Positions 1 to 8,336 are shown, numbered from the stretch's first letter. The stretch is 15,133 bases of DNA from UBA3478 sp036782715 (GCA_036782715.1 DAIPYN010000033.1:1-15133); one strand, 5' to 3'. Numbers and translations are program-made. Notes: generated by a model not told the origin, from the sequence alone.

Positions 1-1
1 A

Positions 2-502
2 ATTGTTCGACAGGCAATGACGGGTGGGTACACCGAACCAGACCCAAGAATCGATTTGAGCGGTCTCGATGTAAAGAGAAAGTTGTTAATCTTGGCTCGA
101 GAAAGTGGCTATCCTTTAGAAATTGAGGATATCAAAACAGCTCCTTTTCTTCCTGAAAAGGCTGCGAATGCTACGAGTATAGATGGGTTTTTAGAGGCAC
201 TAAAAGAAAATGAAACTCATTTTCAATCGCTGTTTGAGAATGCGAATGTCCAAGGCAATAAACTGAAGTTTGTAGCCGAGCTATATAAAGACGAAAATGA
301 TCAACTTATTACCACGGTCGGTCTAAAGCCGGTCTCGCCTGATTCAGATTACTACAACCTATCGGGCAGCGATAATATTTTGATTCTTTATACGGATCGT
401 TACCGATCTCAACCTCTCGTTATTAAAGGAGCAGGCGCGGGAGCAGATGTAACCGCCTCTGGTTTATTTGGAGACATTATTAGAGCAAGCAATCAACGAT
501 GA
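2..502 (+). CDS. thrA: ThrA, bifunctional aspartokinase/homoserine dehydrogenase, C-terminal fragment
   Basis: This is the 3' end of a gene that begins before the window: the frame is open from base 2 and 166 residues are visible. The segment G-Y-T-E-P-D-P-R followed by DLSGLDVKRKLLILAR is the highly conserved C-terminal part of the homoserine dehydrogenase domain, which reduces aspartate semialdehyde to homoserine with NAD(P)H. The ending GAGAGADVTASGLFGDIIRA is also typical of this enzyme. By family knowledge and by its place before thrB and thrC it is probably the C-terminus of the fused aspartokinase-homoserine dehydrogenase of about 815 residues. The kinase part is not visible, so a monofunctional homoserine dehydrogenase cannot be strictly excluded. 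Its stop codon overlaps the thrB start as ATGA (499-502), which suggests translational coupling. Confidence 0.93.
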   Translation: MVRQAMTGGYTEPDPRIDLSGLDVKRKLLILARESGYPLEIEDIKTAPFLPEKAANATSIDGFLEALKENETHFQSLFENANVQGNKLKFVAELYKDENDQLITTVGLKPVSPDSDYYNLSGSDNILILYTDRYRSQPLVIKGAGAGADVTASGLFGDIIRASNQR

Positions 503-1428
503 AAAATTCTGTTCGTATATGGTGTCCAGCTTCTGTAGCTAACATTAATGTTGGATTTGATGCACTCGGATTTTGCCTTTCTGACGCCGGTGACGAAATT
601 ATTGCCGAACGTGTTGATAGCCCTGGTATTCATCTCGGAGAACTCAAAGGGTTCCCTACCCCTGATAAGCCCGAAGAAAATGTTGCCTATGTGGCAGCTA
701 ACTCTGTTTACCAGGCTGCAAAAGAATCGAACATTGGGATTCGAATCAATATCGATAAAAGAATTAAACCAGGTAGTGGAGTCGGGAGTAGTGCAGCAAG
801 CGCTGTCGGAGCTGCCTTCGCTGCAAATGAGCTACTCGGTAGACCATTTACCAAAGAAGAATTACTGCCCTTTTGCATCGACGGGGAGGCAATCGCTAGT
901 AAAACACGACATGCTGACAATATCGCTCCGGCGCTCTTAGGAGGATTTTGCTTAGTGGTCACTCAAGACGATCATTTAGCGGTAAGTCTAGAAACCGATT
1001 TAGATCTACATTACGTAGTTGCGCATCAACAGATCGAGATTAAAACCGCTGCTTCGAGAACGGTAATACCTCAAGAGATCTCTTTAGAGACAGCAATTAA
1101 ACAATGGAGTAATCTCGGAGGCTTTACGGCTGCTTTATTCAAGAACGATAAAGATTTGCTCGCCCATTGTGCAAAAGACTTTGTGGTAGAGACTCACCGA
1201 AAGTCACAAATTCCTCACTTTGATGAATTGAAAAAATTAGCAGTGGCTAATGGAGCTTTAATTTTTGGGATTTCTGGCTCAGGACCCTCGGTATTTGCCT
1301 TATGTGAAAGTGACCAAAACGCAAAGGCAGTAAAAGAATCCTTTGATCAGCTTTTGACTAAAAAAGAACATGCCTACCATCTATATTCTGGTAGCGTAGA
1401 TAAAAAGGGAGTTCATGAACTATTATAA
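499..1428 (+). CDS. thrB: Homoserine kinase
   Basis: Phosphorylates homoserine to O-phosphohomoserine with ATP, the step between ThrA and ThrC, in the cytoplasm. The 309-residue protein is a GHMP-family kinase of normal length. The N-terminus VRIWCPASVANINVGFDALG is the usual substrate-side strand. The glycine-rich ATP loop P-G-S-G-V-G-S-S-A-A lies at residues 91-100, and the C-terminal GHMP motif GALIFGISGSGPSVFAL is present. The start ATG overlaps the thrA stop (ATGA), and the 3' end overlaps the thrC start by 14 nt, so the three genes are almost certainly co-transcribed and coupled. No threonine leader or attenuator is visible because the start of the operon lies outside the window. Confidence 0.96.
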   Translation: MKNSVRIWCPASVANINVGFDALGFCLSDAGDEIIAERVDSPGIHLGELKGFPTPDKPEENVAYVAANSVYQAAKESNIGIRINIDKRIKPGSGVGSSAASAVGAAFAANELLGRPFTKEELLPFCIDGEAIASKTRHADNIAPALLGGFCLVVTQDDHLAVSLETDLDLHYVVAHQQIEIKTAASRTVIPQEISLETAIKQWSNLGGFTAALFKNDKDLLAHCAKDFVVETHRKSQIPHFDELKKLAVANGALIFGISGSGPSVFALCESDQNAKAVKESFDQLLTKKEHAYHLYSGSVDKKGVHELL

Positions 1429-2713
1429 TTTAGGTTCACGTTCGATTGTCACTTCATTTAGTGACGCTGTTATACAGGGTATCGCACCCGACCGATCACT
1501 TTATTTTCCAGAGCGAATTCCTCAACTTTCGTCCGATCTTTTAAAAGACATCGCTGATATTCCCCTCATTGAATTAGCGATAGAAGCAATGCACCCCTTT
1601 ACTTCGCCCGATCTTAGTAAAGAGGAGCTAAGATTAATTCTAGAAAACACCTTGGACTTTGAATTTCCGTTAGTAGAAATTGATCCCCACTATACCTTAG
1701 AACTATTTCATGGCCCTACGCTAGCATTCAAGGATGTTGGTGCTCGATTTATGGCGCAATGTCTAGGCAAATTCGCGGGACGAAAAAACTGGAATACTAA
1801 AACTACAGTTCTTGTAGCAACCTCAGGAGATACAGGTGGAGCGGTTGCCAACGGATTTTTAGGGGTCGAAGGTGTTGATGTGGTTATTTTATTTCCCGAA
1901 GGAAAAGTGAGCGAGGTACAGGAACTTCAAATGACTACGTTAGGTCAAAATATCACAGCACTTGAAGTTGAAGGAAGTTTTGACGATTGTCAGTCCTATG
2001 TAAAATCAGCATTTGTTGATAAAGATCTAATCAGTCACAGAAGGCTTACCTCTGCAAATAGTATTAACGTAGCGCGCTGGCTACCTCAAATGCTTTATTA
2101 TTTTGCCGCCTATCAAAACTTAAGAAGGCTTGGAGACTCGAGAACACCTGTATTTTCAGTTCCTTCAGGGAATTTCGGAAATATTTGTGCAGGGATGATG
2201 GCTAAAGAAATCGGGTTACCCCTAGAGCGATTTATCGCTGCAACTAATGTCAATGACACCGTAGTTCGTTATTTAAATAGCAAGGTCTACGCACCTCAAC
2301 CTACCACTCCTACCCTCTCTAATGCAATGGATGTTAGTGACCCCTCTAACTTTATCCGAATCGAAGAATTGTTTAAAAAACAAGAACTAGAGCGCGTTAT
2401 AAAGGCGTACCGTTTCAATGATTCCCAAACTCTAGAGGCGATGAAACATCTTTATAACGAATACGGCTATATCGCTGACCCTCACGGGGCCATTGGGTAC
2501 TTGGGCCTAGAAGCCGACGCTATTGATTCTTCTTCAGAAGTTGGTGTTTTTCTTGAAACCGCTCATCCTGTGAAGTTCGACGGAGCGGTAAAAAAGGCAA
2601 TCGACAAGGATGTAGTAGAGCCCGAGAGTGTAAAACGATTACGTTCTCTTGAAAAAGTTTCGAAAAAAATAGAATCATATACTGATCTCAAAGACTTATT
2701 AAGCAGTAATTAA
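1415..2713 (+). CDS. thrC: Threonine synthase
   Basis: PLP-dependent enzyme that converts O-phosphohomoserine to threonine and phosphate, the last step of the pathway. It has 432 residues. The PLP-binding motif HGPTLAFKD is at residues 99-107, with the Schiff-base lysine at K106. The motif VATSGDTGGAVANGF, which binds the cofactor phosphate, and the segment SVPSGNFGN follow, both normal for the family. The N-terminus with SFSDAVIQGIAPDRSLYFPE is typical of bacterial ThrC. The ATG lies inside the end of thrB (14-nt overlap), consistent with translational coupling. No frameshift or missing residue was seen. Confidence 0.97.
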   Translation: MNYYNLGSRSIVTSFSDAVIQGIAPDRSLYFPERIPQLSSDLLKDIADIPLIELAIEAMHPFTSPDLSKEELRLILENTLDFEFPLVEIDPHYTLELFHGPTLAFKDVGARFMAQCLGKFAGRKNWNTKTTVLVATSGDTGGAVANGFLGVEGVDVVILFPEGKVSEVQELQMTTLGQNITALEVEGSFDDCQSYVKSAFVDKDLISHRRLTSANSINVARWLPQMLYYFAAYQNLRRLGDSRTPVFSVPSGNFGNICAGMMAKEIGLPLERFIAATNVNDTVVRYLNSKVYAPQPTTPTLSNAMDVSDPSNFIRIEELFKKQELERVIKAYRFNDSQTLEAMKHLYNEYGYIADPHGAIGYLGLEADAIDSSSEVGVFLETAHPVKFDGAVKKAIDKDVVEPESVKRLRSLEKVSKKIESYTDLKDLLSSN

Positions 2714-2739
2714 TCGCTAATTTTAGACAAAATTTAGTG

Positions 2740-3813
2740 ATGAAGAAAACTGCACTTTACGATAAGCATGTGGCCTTAGGTGCCAAAATGGTTGAATTCG
2801 CCGGATTCCAAATGCCGGTTTCTTATGAAGGTATTCAATTAGAACACAAAGCAGTAAGAGAAAATGCTGGTGTCTTTGATGTATCGCATATGGGCGAATT
2901 TTTTATCGAAGGCCCAAAAGCTCAAGAATTACTAAATCGCGTATGTAGTAACGATACTGCAAAACTCAAAGTTGGTGCTGCCCAGTACAACTACTTTCCG
3001 AATTACGATGATGGAATTGTTGACGATTTAATCGTTTATAAAATAGATGAAGAGAAATTCATGCTAGTGGTGAATGCCTCTAACATTGAAAAGGACTGGG
3101 CTCATATTAGTAAAGAAAATGAAGCTATTGGTGCGTCACTTAGAAATGAGTCTGACAACTATTCACTTCTGGCAGTTCAAGGACCCAAGGCAGCTCAAAT
3201 ACTACAATCCTTTACCTCATATGATCTAAGTAGTGTCCCTTTTTATCACTTTATTGAAGGGTCTCTTTCAAAGATCAATGAGCTAATTATTTCAGCGACT
3301 GGGTATACAGGATCCGGAGGCTTTGAGATCTATTGTAAAAATGATACCATCGATGCACTCTGGGACTTGATTATAGATGCGGGGATTAAACCGATAGGGC
3401 TTGCCGCTAGAGATACCTTACGTTTAGAAATGGGTTACTGTCTCTATGGTAATGATATTGATGAAACTACACATCCGATCGAAGCAGGTCTAGGTTGGGT
3501 AACTAAATTCAATCATGATTTCATAAATAAAGAGAAGATCGAGAAAGACAAAGAACAAGGGGTCGCTCATCGATTGGTCGGTTTTAAGATGATTGACAAA
3601 GGAATTCCAAGACACGACTATGAAATTTGCGATGAAGAAGGAACAAGGATCGGACGAGTAACCTCAGGTACCAGTTCTCCTTCTTTAGGTTATGGTATTG
3701 GTTTGGGTTATGTAACCACCAATAAAGCAGTGGCTGGTTCCAAAGTATTTATTCAGGTACGCAACAAATCCTTAGAGGCTGAGGTAGTTAAACTGCCCTT
3801 TTACAAGGCTTGA
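2740..3813 (+). CDS. gcvT: Aminomethyltransferase, glycine cleavage system T protein
   Basis: T protein of the glycine cleavage system: it transfers the aminomethyl carbon from lipoyl-H protein to tetrahydrofolate, releasing ammonia and giving 5,10-methylene-THF. With the ATG at 2740 the protein has 357 residues, a normal length. A GTG lies directly upstream (2737), but MKKTALYDKHVALGAKMVEFAG is the usual N-terminus, so ATG is preferred. Seen features are the folate-domain segment GVFDVSHMGE (about residues 44-53), GIVDDLIVY with the catalytic-site Asp pair at about 95-96, and GYTGSGGFEIY plus GLAARDTLRLEMGYCLYG in the second half. The gene follows thrC by 26 nt without a terminator, so it may be read through from the thr operon. 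The P and H protein genes are not here, which is common in this phylum. Confidence 0.96.
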   Translation: MKKTALYDKHVALGAKMVEFAGFQMPVSYEGIQLEHKAVRENAGVFDVSHMGEFFIEGPKAQELLNRVCSNDTAKLKVGAAQYNYFPNYDDGIVDDLIVYKIDEEKFMLVVNASNIEKDWAHISKENEAIGASLRNESDNYSLLAVQGPKAAQILQSFTSYDLSSVPFYHFIEGSLSKINELIISATGYTGSGGFEIYCKNDTIDALWDLIIDAGIKPIGLAARDTLRLEMGYCLYGNDIDETTHPIEAGLGWVTKFNHDFINKEKIEKDKEQGVAHRLVGFKMIDKGIPRHDYEICDEEGTRIGRVTSGTSSPSLGYGIGLGYVTTNKAVAGSKVFIQVRNKSLEAEVVKLPFYKA

Positions 3814-4631
3814 TGAATAAACATCGGATATTAATTCTAGGGGGTAGTGGCTTCATTGGCCAGAAACTCTACAAAGAATTAAGTCCTTTCATCAATACCT
3901 ACGCTACCTTTTGTCATCATCAAGAATTCGAGAATAATCATCGATTCTTTTTCTTTGATGCGAGTGAAGACGATGTTGTACCCCTATTAGAGGAGATTAA
4001 GCCCACCCAAATTATCTCGCTACTGAGAGGACCTTATGCACATTTAGTATTAACTCATAAGCACATTATTGAATGGCTAAGCAGTCATAAAGCTCAAATT
4101 ATATTTATGAGCTCTGCGAATGTTTTCGATGCATATACTCAGTTTCCGAATTATGAAAATGATAAGACCCTTTCGGTGAGTCCGCAAGGAAAATATCAGA
4201 TACAGATTGAAAACAGCCTAATGAAATTGCCCGAACGCAAATGGACCATTCTGCGCGTTCCTATGATCTATGGAAATCAGTCTCCTCGACTACAAGAATT
4301 AAAATCTCAGATCTTGCAAGGTGAAGCGATCGAGGTATTCCCCAACTTATCGTTGAATGTAACCTTTGCTGACAAATTAGCGCAGCAAATTCATTACATC
4401 ATTAATCGAAACAAAAAGGGAATACTTCATCTCGGCAGCAGAGATCTTTGTTTGCATGAAGACTTTATTCGCAGCCTCATTGATCGACTTGGCAACTTTC
4501 ACCCGACCTTAAAGCGAGTATATACCACCAATGACATCCGTTACTCCGCTGTAATTGCCAAAGACAGACCCCTGCCTAAGTACCTTCAATTCGACGTTAA
4601 TGATGTAATAAGACATCATCACCCTATTTAA
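3813..4631 (+). CDS. SDR/RmlD-like NAD(P)-binding protein with degenerate active site
   Basis: A 272-residue extended short-chain dehydrogenase/reductase of the sugar-nucleotide epimerase / RmlD type. The N-terminal Rossmann motif GGSGFIG (residues 10-16) should bind NAD(P), and the strand IIFMSSANVFD (about 97-106) carries the usual serine. Where relatives have S-P-Y-G-x-x-K, this protein reads S-P-Q-G-K-Y-Q, so the catalytic Tyr and Lys positions are Gln at 125 and 129. After that comes the family-typical WTILRVPMIYG. The enzyme may therefore be inactive as a dehydrogenase and act as a binding or regulatory protein, as MAT2B-type relatives do, but the substrate is unknown. The ATG overlaps the gcvT stop (TGATG), which suggests coupling to gcvT. 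An in-frame TTG at 3810 is a less likely start. Confidence 0.8.
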   Translation: MNKHRILILGGSGFIGQKLYKELSPFINTYATFCHHQEFENNHRFFFFDASEDDVVPLLEEIKPTQIISLLRGPYAHLVLTHKHIIEWLSSHKAQIIFMSSANVFDAYTQFPNYENDKTLSVSPQGKYQIQIENSLMKLPERKWTILRVPMIYGNQSPRLQELKSQILQGEAIEVFPNLSLNVTFADKLAQQIHYIINRNKKGILHLGSRDLCLHEDFIRSLIDRLGNFHPTLKRVYTTNDIRYSAVIAKDRPLPKYLQFDVNDVIRHHHPI

Positions 4632-4640
4632 AGGATAGGC

Positions 4641-4672
4641 AATTTTATTACTTTTGTTTTCGAAATAAAATT
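4641..4672. repeat. AT-rich inverted repeat upstream of yebC
   Basis: Two perfect 9-bp arms, AATTTTATT at 4641-4649 and AATAAAATT at 4664-4672, are separated by 14 bases. After one mismatch the pair GG/CC (4638-4639 and 4674-4675) could extend the stem. The left arm touches the putative yebC -7 box. It could be a weak terminator for the gcvT operon or an operator, but AT-rich palindromes also arise by chance. Confidence 0.4.
4649..4656 (+). promoter_or_regulatory. Putative yebC promoter, -7 box TACTTTTG
   Basis: TACTTTTG fits the Bacteroidota -7 consensus TAnnTTTG exactly and would start transcription near 4663, about 16 nt before the yebC ATG. No clear TTG-type -33 element is seen 17-23 nt upstream, so the call rests on the -7 box and on its position in the only real gap between the two genes. 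Confidence 0.5.
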
Positions 4673-4678
4673 ACCGAA

Positions 4679-5389
4679 ATGGGAAGAGCGTTTGAATTTA
4701 GAAAGGCTAGAAAAATGAAGCGTTGGGCAGCAATGTCCAAAGCCTTTACACGTATTGGAAAGGATATTGTAATTGCTGTAAAAGAAGGTGGTCCAGATCC
4801 AGACAGTAATGCAAAATTACGTGCGGTAATACAGAATGCGAAGGCGGCAAACATGCCTAAGGATAATGTAGAAAGAGCTATCAAACGAGCTACAGATAAG
4901 AATTTAGGTGATTTTAAAGAAATCTTATACGAAGGATACGGCCCTCACGGTATTGCAATACTCATCGAAACAGCAACTGATAATTCAACGCGTACCGTTG
5001 CAAATGTTCGTAGCTACTTCAATAAATGTAATGGCAGCCTAGGCACCTCAGGATCGGTTGAATTCATGTTCGATCATACCTGTAATTTTCAAATTTCAGC
5101 AGAAGGAATTGATCCTGAAGAGTTAGAGCTCGATCTGATTGATCACGGTGTAGAAGAGGTTTTTCAAGATGAAGACTCACTAATGATCTACGCTCCTTTT
5201 GAAGCTTTTGGTGCATTACAGAAGGAACTCGAAAACCGCGAAATCGAAATTCGTTCTTCAGGTTTTGAACGAATTCCACAGGTAACTAAAGAACTTACAG
5301 AAGAGCAAGTTGCTGACATCGAAAAACTACTCGAAAAAATTGAGGAAGACGATGACGTTCAGAACGTGTACCACACTATGAAAGAGTAG
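4679..5389 (+). CDS. yebC: YebC/PmpR/TACO1-family protein
   Basis: A 236-residue protein of the YebC/TACO1 family. Members were first described as DNA-binding transcriptional regulators (PmpR). More recent family knowledge links them to ribosome function on polyproline-containing or otherwise difficult mRNAs. The N-terminus MGRAFEFRKARKMKRWAAMSKAFTRIGKDI is the Bacteroidota form of the family start. It is followed by the strongly conserved stretch of about residues 37-68 (PDPDSNAKLRAVIQNAKAAN, MPKDNVERAIKRA) and YEGYGPHGIAILIE. Length and start are normal. The gene is preceded by its own -7 box. Its last 14 nt overlap the end of the HAD gene on the other strand, leaving no room for a separate terminator. 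Confidence 0.95.
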   Translation: MGRAFEFRKARKMKRWAAMSKAFTRIGKDIVIAVKEGGPDPDSNAKLRAVIQNAKAANMPKDNVERAIKRATDKNLGDFKEILYEGYGPHGIAILIETATDNSTRTVANVRSYFNKCNGSLGTSGSVEFMFDHTCNFQISAEGIDPEELELDLIDHGVEEVFQDEDSLMIYAPFEAFGALQKELENREIEIRSSGFERIPQVTKELTEEQVADIEKLLEKIEEDDDVQNVYHTMKE

Positions 5390-6083
5390 GAAGAACCTCG
5401 AGTAGTTCCTTCGCATCTGAAAGCGTCAAAAAGTCAGCCTCCTCGGCTCTTTCTTTTGACACCTCCTCGTGAGCCCATGTAGTATGAAACGGTATGTGTA
5501 TGGCCTGTGCCCCGATTTCAATAAGTGGAAGTACATCAGACTTTAAACTATTCCCGACCATCAGAAATTCAGAGGTTTTGATCTGTAAATGATCGAGTAA
5601 ATGCTTGTATTTCTCCGGTGTTTTATCACTCATGACCTCCACATGATGAAAGTACTGACTGAGCCCTGATGCTTTTAATTTTCGCTCTTGATCGAGTAAA
5701 TCTCCTTTGGTAAGTACAATGAGTCGATACCTTCGCGATAATTTCTCAAGTACTTCTTTGATATGAGGTAGCAATTCGACCGGATGCGCAATCATTTCCT
5801 TTCCCATTACTAGAATTTCTTGTAAGACTTCAGGCGAGACCGATCCATTAGAAAGTTCTATGGCCAATTCAATCATAGATAACATAAAACCTTTGATACC
5901 ATATCCGTAAACCGGCAGATTCTGCATCTCCTTTTTAAAGAGCTCCTGATCTATCTTATTCTTGGTTTCAAAACGCTCTAATAAAGAAGCAAAACGCTCC
6001 TCTGTGTCTCGAAAATAGGTTTCATTGACCCAAAGCGTATCGTCTGCGTCAAATGCTATGGTTTTTATTTGGTCAAAATTCAT
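5376..6083 (-). CDS. HAD-superfamily hydrolase (YjjG-like phosphatase)
   Basis: A 235-residue haloacid-dehalogenase-like hydrolase, probably a cytoplasmic phosphatase of unknown substrate. Motif I is D-A-D-D-T with the nucleophile at D12 and the second Asp at D14. A C1-type helical cap follows. Motif II is the Thr in IVLTKGD, the motif III lysine lies in the KTPEKYKH region, and the acidic motif IV is GNSLKSDVLP. It is too large and too different to be KdsC, the Kdo-8-phosphate phosphatase, despite its place after kdsB. Its ATG overlaps the kdsB stop (TCAT on the plus strand, 6080-6083), so it is probably translated with kdsB as the last gene of the helicase-kdsB-HAD operon. The 3' end overlaps yebC tail-to-tail. 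Confidence 0.9.
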   Translation of the reverse strand: MNFDQIKTIAFDADDTLWVNETYFRDTEERFASLLERFETKNKIDQELFKKEMQNLPVYGYGIKGFMLSMIELAIELSNGSVSPEVLQEILVMGKEMIAHPVELLPHIKEVLEKLSRRYRLIVLTKGDLLDQERKLKASGLSQYFHHVEVMSDKTPEKYKHLLDHLQIKTSEFLMVGNSLKSDVLPLIEIGAQAIHIPFHTTWAHEEVSKERAEEADFLTLSDAKELLEVLPTLS

Positions 6084-6820
6084 GAATTCAACTTCTTGAA
6101 ATTGGCAATTGCGTCTTCTAAATCAGCTCTAGTATCGATACCTGGGGCATCCACAGAAGTTTTGATCATCTGTAATCGTTTACCGTGCTCTAAGTAACGA
6201 ATCGCTTCTATTTTCTCAGCTCGCTCCAGCGGCCCCATGATTAACTTGGGAAATGCTAAGAGTGCTGATCTTCTAAAGGCGTATACCCCTTTGTGTTTAT
6301 AACAACACGCCTCAGGGCTAGGGTCTCGATGAAATGGGATCGCTGAACGAGAAAAATATAGCGCCTTACCAGAGAGATCAGTAACCACTTTGACCACATT
6401 GGGGTTGTCAATAGATGTCTTGTCGGTTATAGCTACCATCAAGGAGGCTAAATCAATACGCTGCTCCTGGTCTTCTCTAAAGCAATCAATAAGCGCCCTT
6501 AACGAATTACTATCAATAAAAGGCTCATCTCCTTGAACGTTGATAATGACATCGGCTTGAACCCCTTCAGCCGCCTCTGCGATTCGATCGCTTCCTGTCT
6601 CATGATCTTTTTGACTGAGGATCGTTAGCGCACCATGCCCCTCAGTAAGTGTAGCAATTTTCTTGCTATCGGTTACTACAATCACTTCGTCAAAAAGCCC
6701 TGTTGCCTTAACAGCCTCGAAGGTGCGTAAAATGACCGGTAGACCACAAAGGTCTAAAATCATTTTTTCGGGAAGCCTAGAAGAAGCTAGGCGAGCTGGT
6801 ATCATTGCGACTACTTTCAT
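6080..6820 (-). CDS. kdsB: 3-deoxy-manno-octulosonate cytidylyltransferase
   Basis: CMP-Kdo synthetase: it joins CTP and Kdo to give CMP-Kdo, the donor for the inner core of lipopolysaccharide. The 246-residue length is typical. The CTP-binding signature PARLASSRLPEKM is at residues 8-20, KDHETGSDRIAEA starts at about 71, and the metal-binding NVQGDEP is at 94-100. Later segments YFSRSAIPFHRD and KHKGVYAFRR are also family hallmarks. It shows that the organism is Gram-negative with Kdo-containing LPS. The gene starts 6 nt after the helicase stop and overlaps the HAD gene by 4 nt, so it sits in the middle of a three-gene minus-strand unit. Confidence 0.96.
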   Translation of the reverse strand: MKVVAMIPARLASSRLPEKMILDLCGLPVILRTFEAVKATGLFDEVIVVTDSKKIATLTEGHGALTILSQKDHETGSDRIAEAAEGVQADVIINVQGDEPFIDSNSLRALIDCFREDQEQRIDLASLMVAITDKTSIDNPNVVKVVTDLSGKALYFSRSAIPFHRDPSPEACCYKHKGVYAFRRSALLAFPKLIMGPLERAEKIEAIRYLEHGKRLQMIKTSVDAPGIDTRADLEDAIANFKKLNS

Positions 6821-6826
6821 AGGGGA

Positions 6827-8266
6827 TTATTCTTCATTAAAATAACGATTTTCAAAACCGATTAAAAATAGTTTCTCAGTGGCCCTTGTGAAGGCCGTGT
6901 ACAACCATCGAAAATGTCCTTCATCAAAACCATCAGGCGCATAAGGTTGTTCTACAAAAACTCGAGACCACTGACCACCTTGGGCTTTATGACAGGTCAT
7001 CGCATACGAAAATTTTACCTGAAGGGCGTTAAACTCTGGATTGGTTTTCACCCCCATATAACGCTTGTATTGCGAGCTAAGATGCGCATAGTCTTCAGAT
7101 ACCTTTTGATAAAGGGTATTCGATTCTTCGTAGGTCAGTGAAGGGCTGTCACTAGATAGCGTATCTAAAAGTAGTACAGTATCAAAAGAGGCCATCTCAG
7201 GATAATCGACCATCCGCACTTCTACTTTGGCAAATTGAAAATCGTAACGTTCATAAAATTGGTGAATACGTAAAACTTCGATTAAATCTCCATTCGCAAT
7301 AAAGGAGGCTGCACTAGAATTATCGATCCAGAAATAATTGTTTTTAACCACCATCAGCTGATCTCCAGGAGAAAGAGACTCTTCTAGAAGTAAAACTCTC
7401 GATCGGATATTCTGATTATACAGGTTAGCCCTTTTATTTGACCTAACGATAATGGTAGTTCCACTCACTCCTACCTCTCGATAAGCATCTTCCAGAGCTT
7501 CAAGCATTTCACCTCCGCTGAGTGGCCGAATGACATCATCAAAGTCATCCACCTCTAACTTTAAATCATCGTAGTAGGTTTGTCCTAATTGGGAACGTAA
7601 ATGAGTAGCATTATGCAGAACTCCACTATCCCGTTCTTGCCGAACAACGTCGGTAAGGGCTGCCGAAAACACCTCCTTCATTGCGCGCATCCCCATGAAA
7701 TCATCATTAAGCGCAATACTTTCTTCAGATTGAACAGGGGGCAACTGAGCGGTATCTCCGATCAGAAGTAAAGAACAATTCTTTCCGCTGTACACATATT
7801 TTAATAAGCTCTCTAACAGAGAATCACTCGAAGAAGAAGCACGTTCTCCGGGGTCATCTGACAACATCGACGATTCATCTACAATAAAAAGAGTTTGAGT
7901 GTGTTTATTCGGGGCTAAAGTGAATTGAATTCCCTTTCCACGAACCGATTTTGGAAAAAAAATCTTTTTGTGAATGGTGTAAGCAGGGCGCGAAGTGTAT
8001 TGACTAATCACTTTAGCAGCTCTACCCGTTGGTGCTAATTGCACCGTTTTCATCCCTGTTTCAAGTAATACCTTATTCAAGGTATTGATAAGAGTCGTCT
8101 TACCTGTCCCTGCATATCCGCGAAGAATAAATAATCTATCCGACTGATTTTCAGATAAAAAAGAAGCTAGACGCTCAAATGCTTTTTCCTGTGAATACGT
8201 GGCAGTAAAAGGAAATTTGGAACGAAAAAGTTGAATAAAACGATCAGCCGACACAGAGGTGTTCAT
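6827..8266 (-). CDS. RecD-like superfamily 1 DNA helicase
   Basis: A 479-residue SF1B helicase related to RecD/Dda, with a probable role in DNA repair or replication-fork processing. Motifs in order: Walker A GYAGTGKTT (residues 50-58), Ia LAPTGRAAK (about 78-85), Walker B LFIVDESSM (D130-E131), III LLIGDTAQLPPVQSE, a C-terminal UvrD/RecD-like part with YAMTCHKAQGGQW, and motif VI LYTAFTRATEKL near the end. The N-terminal extension of the long RecD2 proteins is absent; this short form is common in Bacteroidota. It is the first gene of the minus-strand unit with kdsB 6 nt downstream. The 98-nt divergent gap before its ATG must hold its promoter, but I see no good box in that orientation. Confidence 0.92.
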   Translation of the reverse strand: MNTSVSADRFIQLFRSKFPFTATYSQEKAFERLASFLSENQSDRLFILRGYAGTGKTTLINTLNKVLLETGMKTVQLAPTGRAAKVISQYTSRPAYTIHKKIFFPKSVRGKGIQFTLAPNKHTQTLFIVDESSMLSDDPGERASSSSDSLLESLLKYVYSGKNCSLLLIGDTAQLPPVQSEESIALNDDFMGMRAMKEVFSAALTDVVRQERDSGVLHNATHLRSQLGQTYYDDLKLEVDDFDDVIRPLSGGEMLEALEDAYREVGVSGTTIIVRSNKRANLYNQNIRSRVLLLEESLSPGDQLMVVKNNYFWIDNSSAASFIANGDLIEVLRIHQFYERYDFQFAKVEVRMVDYPEMASFDTVLLLDTLSSDSPSLTYEESNTLYQKVSEDYAHLSSQYKRYMGVKTNPEFNALQVKFSYAMTCHKAQGGQWSRVFVEQPYAPDGFDEGHFRWLYTAFTRATEKLFLIGFENRYFNEE

Positions 8267-8328
8267 AAGTGCAAGATATCACCCTTTTCATTCTGTCACC
8301 AAAATCTTTAGTGATTGAAAAAAAATTG

Positions 8329-8336
8329 TAGATTTG
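8329..8336 (+). promoter_or_regulatory. Putative promoter of the membrane protein gene, -7 box TAGATTTG
   Basis: TAGATTTG matches the Bacteroidota -7 consensus TAnnTTTG exactly, in the divergent gap between the helicase and the 8365 gene. It implies a start near 8343 and a leader of about 20 nt. The -33 region (about 8303-8311) shows no clean TTG. It probably drives the membrane protein, DUF3822 and rsmD genes. Confidence 0.6.

Noticed and set aside
708..962. Minus-strand open frame inside thrB (and similar ones inside gcvT-yebC, dnaX, miaE and ppk1)
   Set aside because: Each lies wholly within a well-recognised gene on the other strand or in another frame, with no family resemblance or promoter.
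8267..8328. Promoter for the RecD-like helicase on the minus strand
   Set aside because: A TATCTTG-like stretch exists near 8272-8279, but it does not fit TAnnTTTG and is too close to the ATG.
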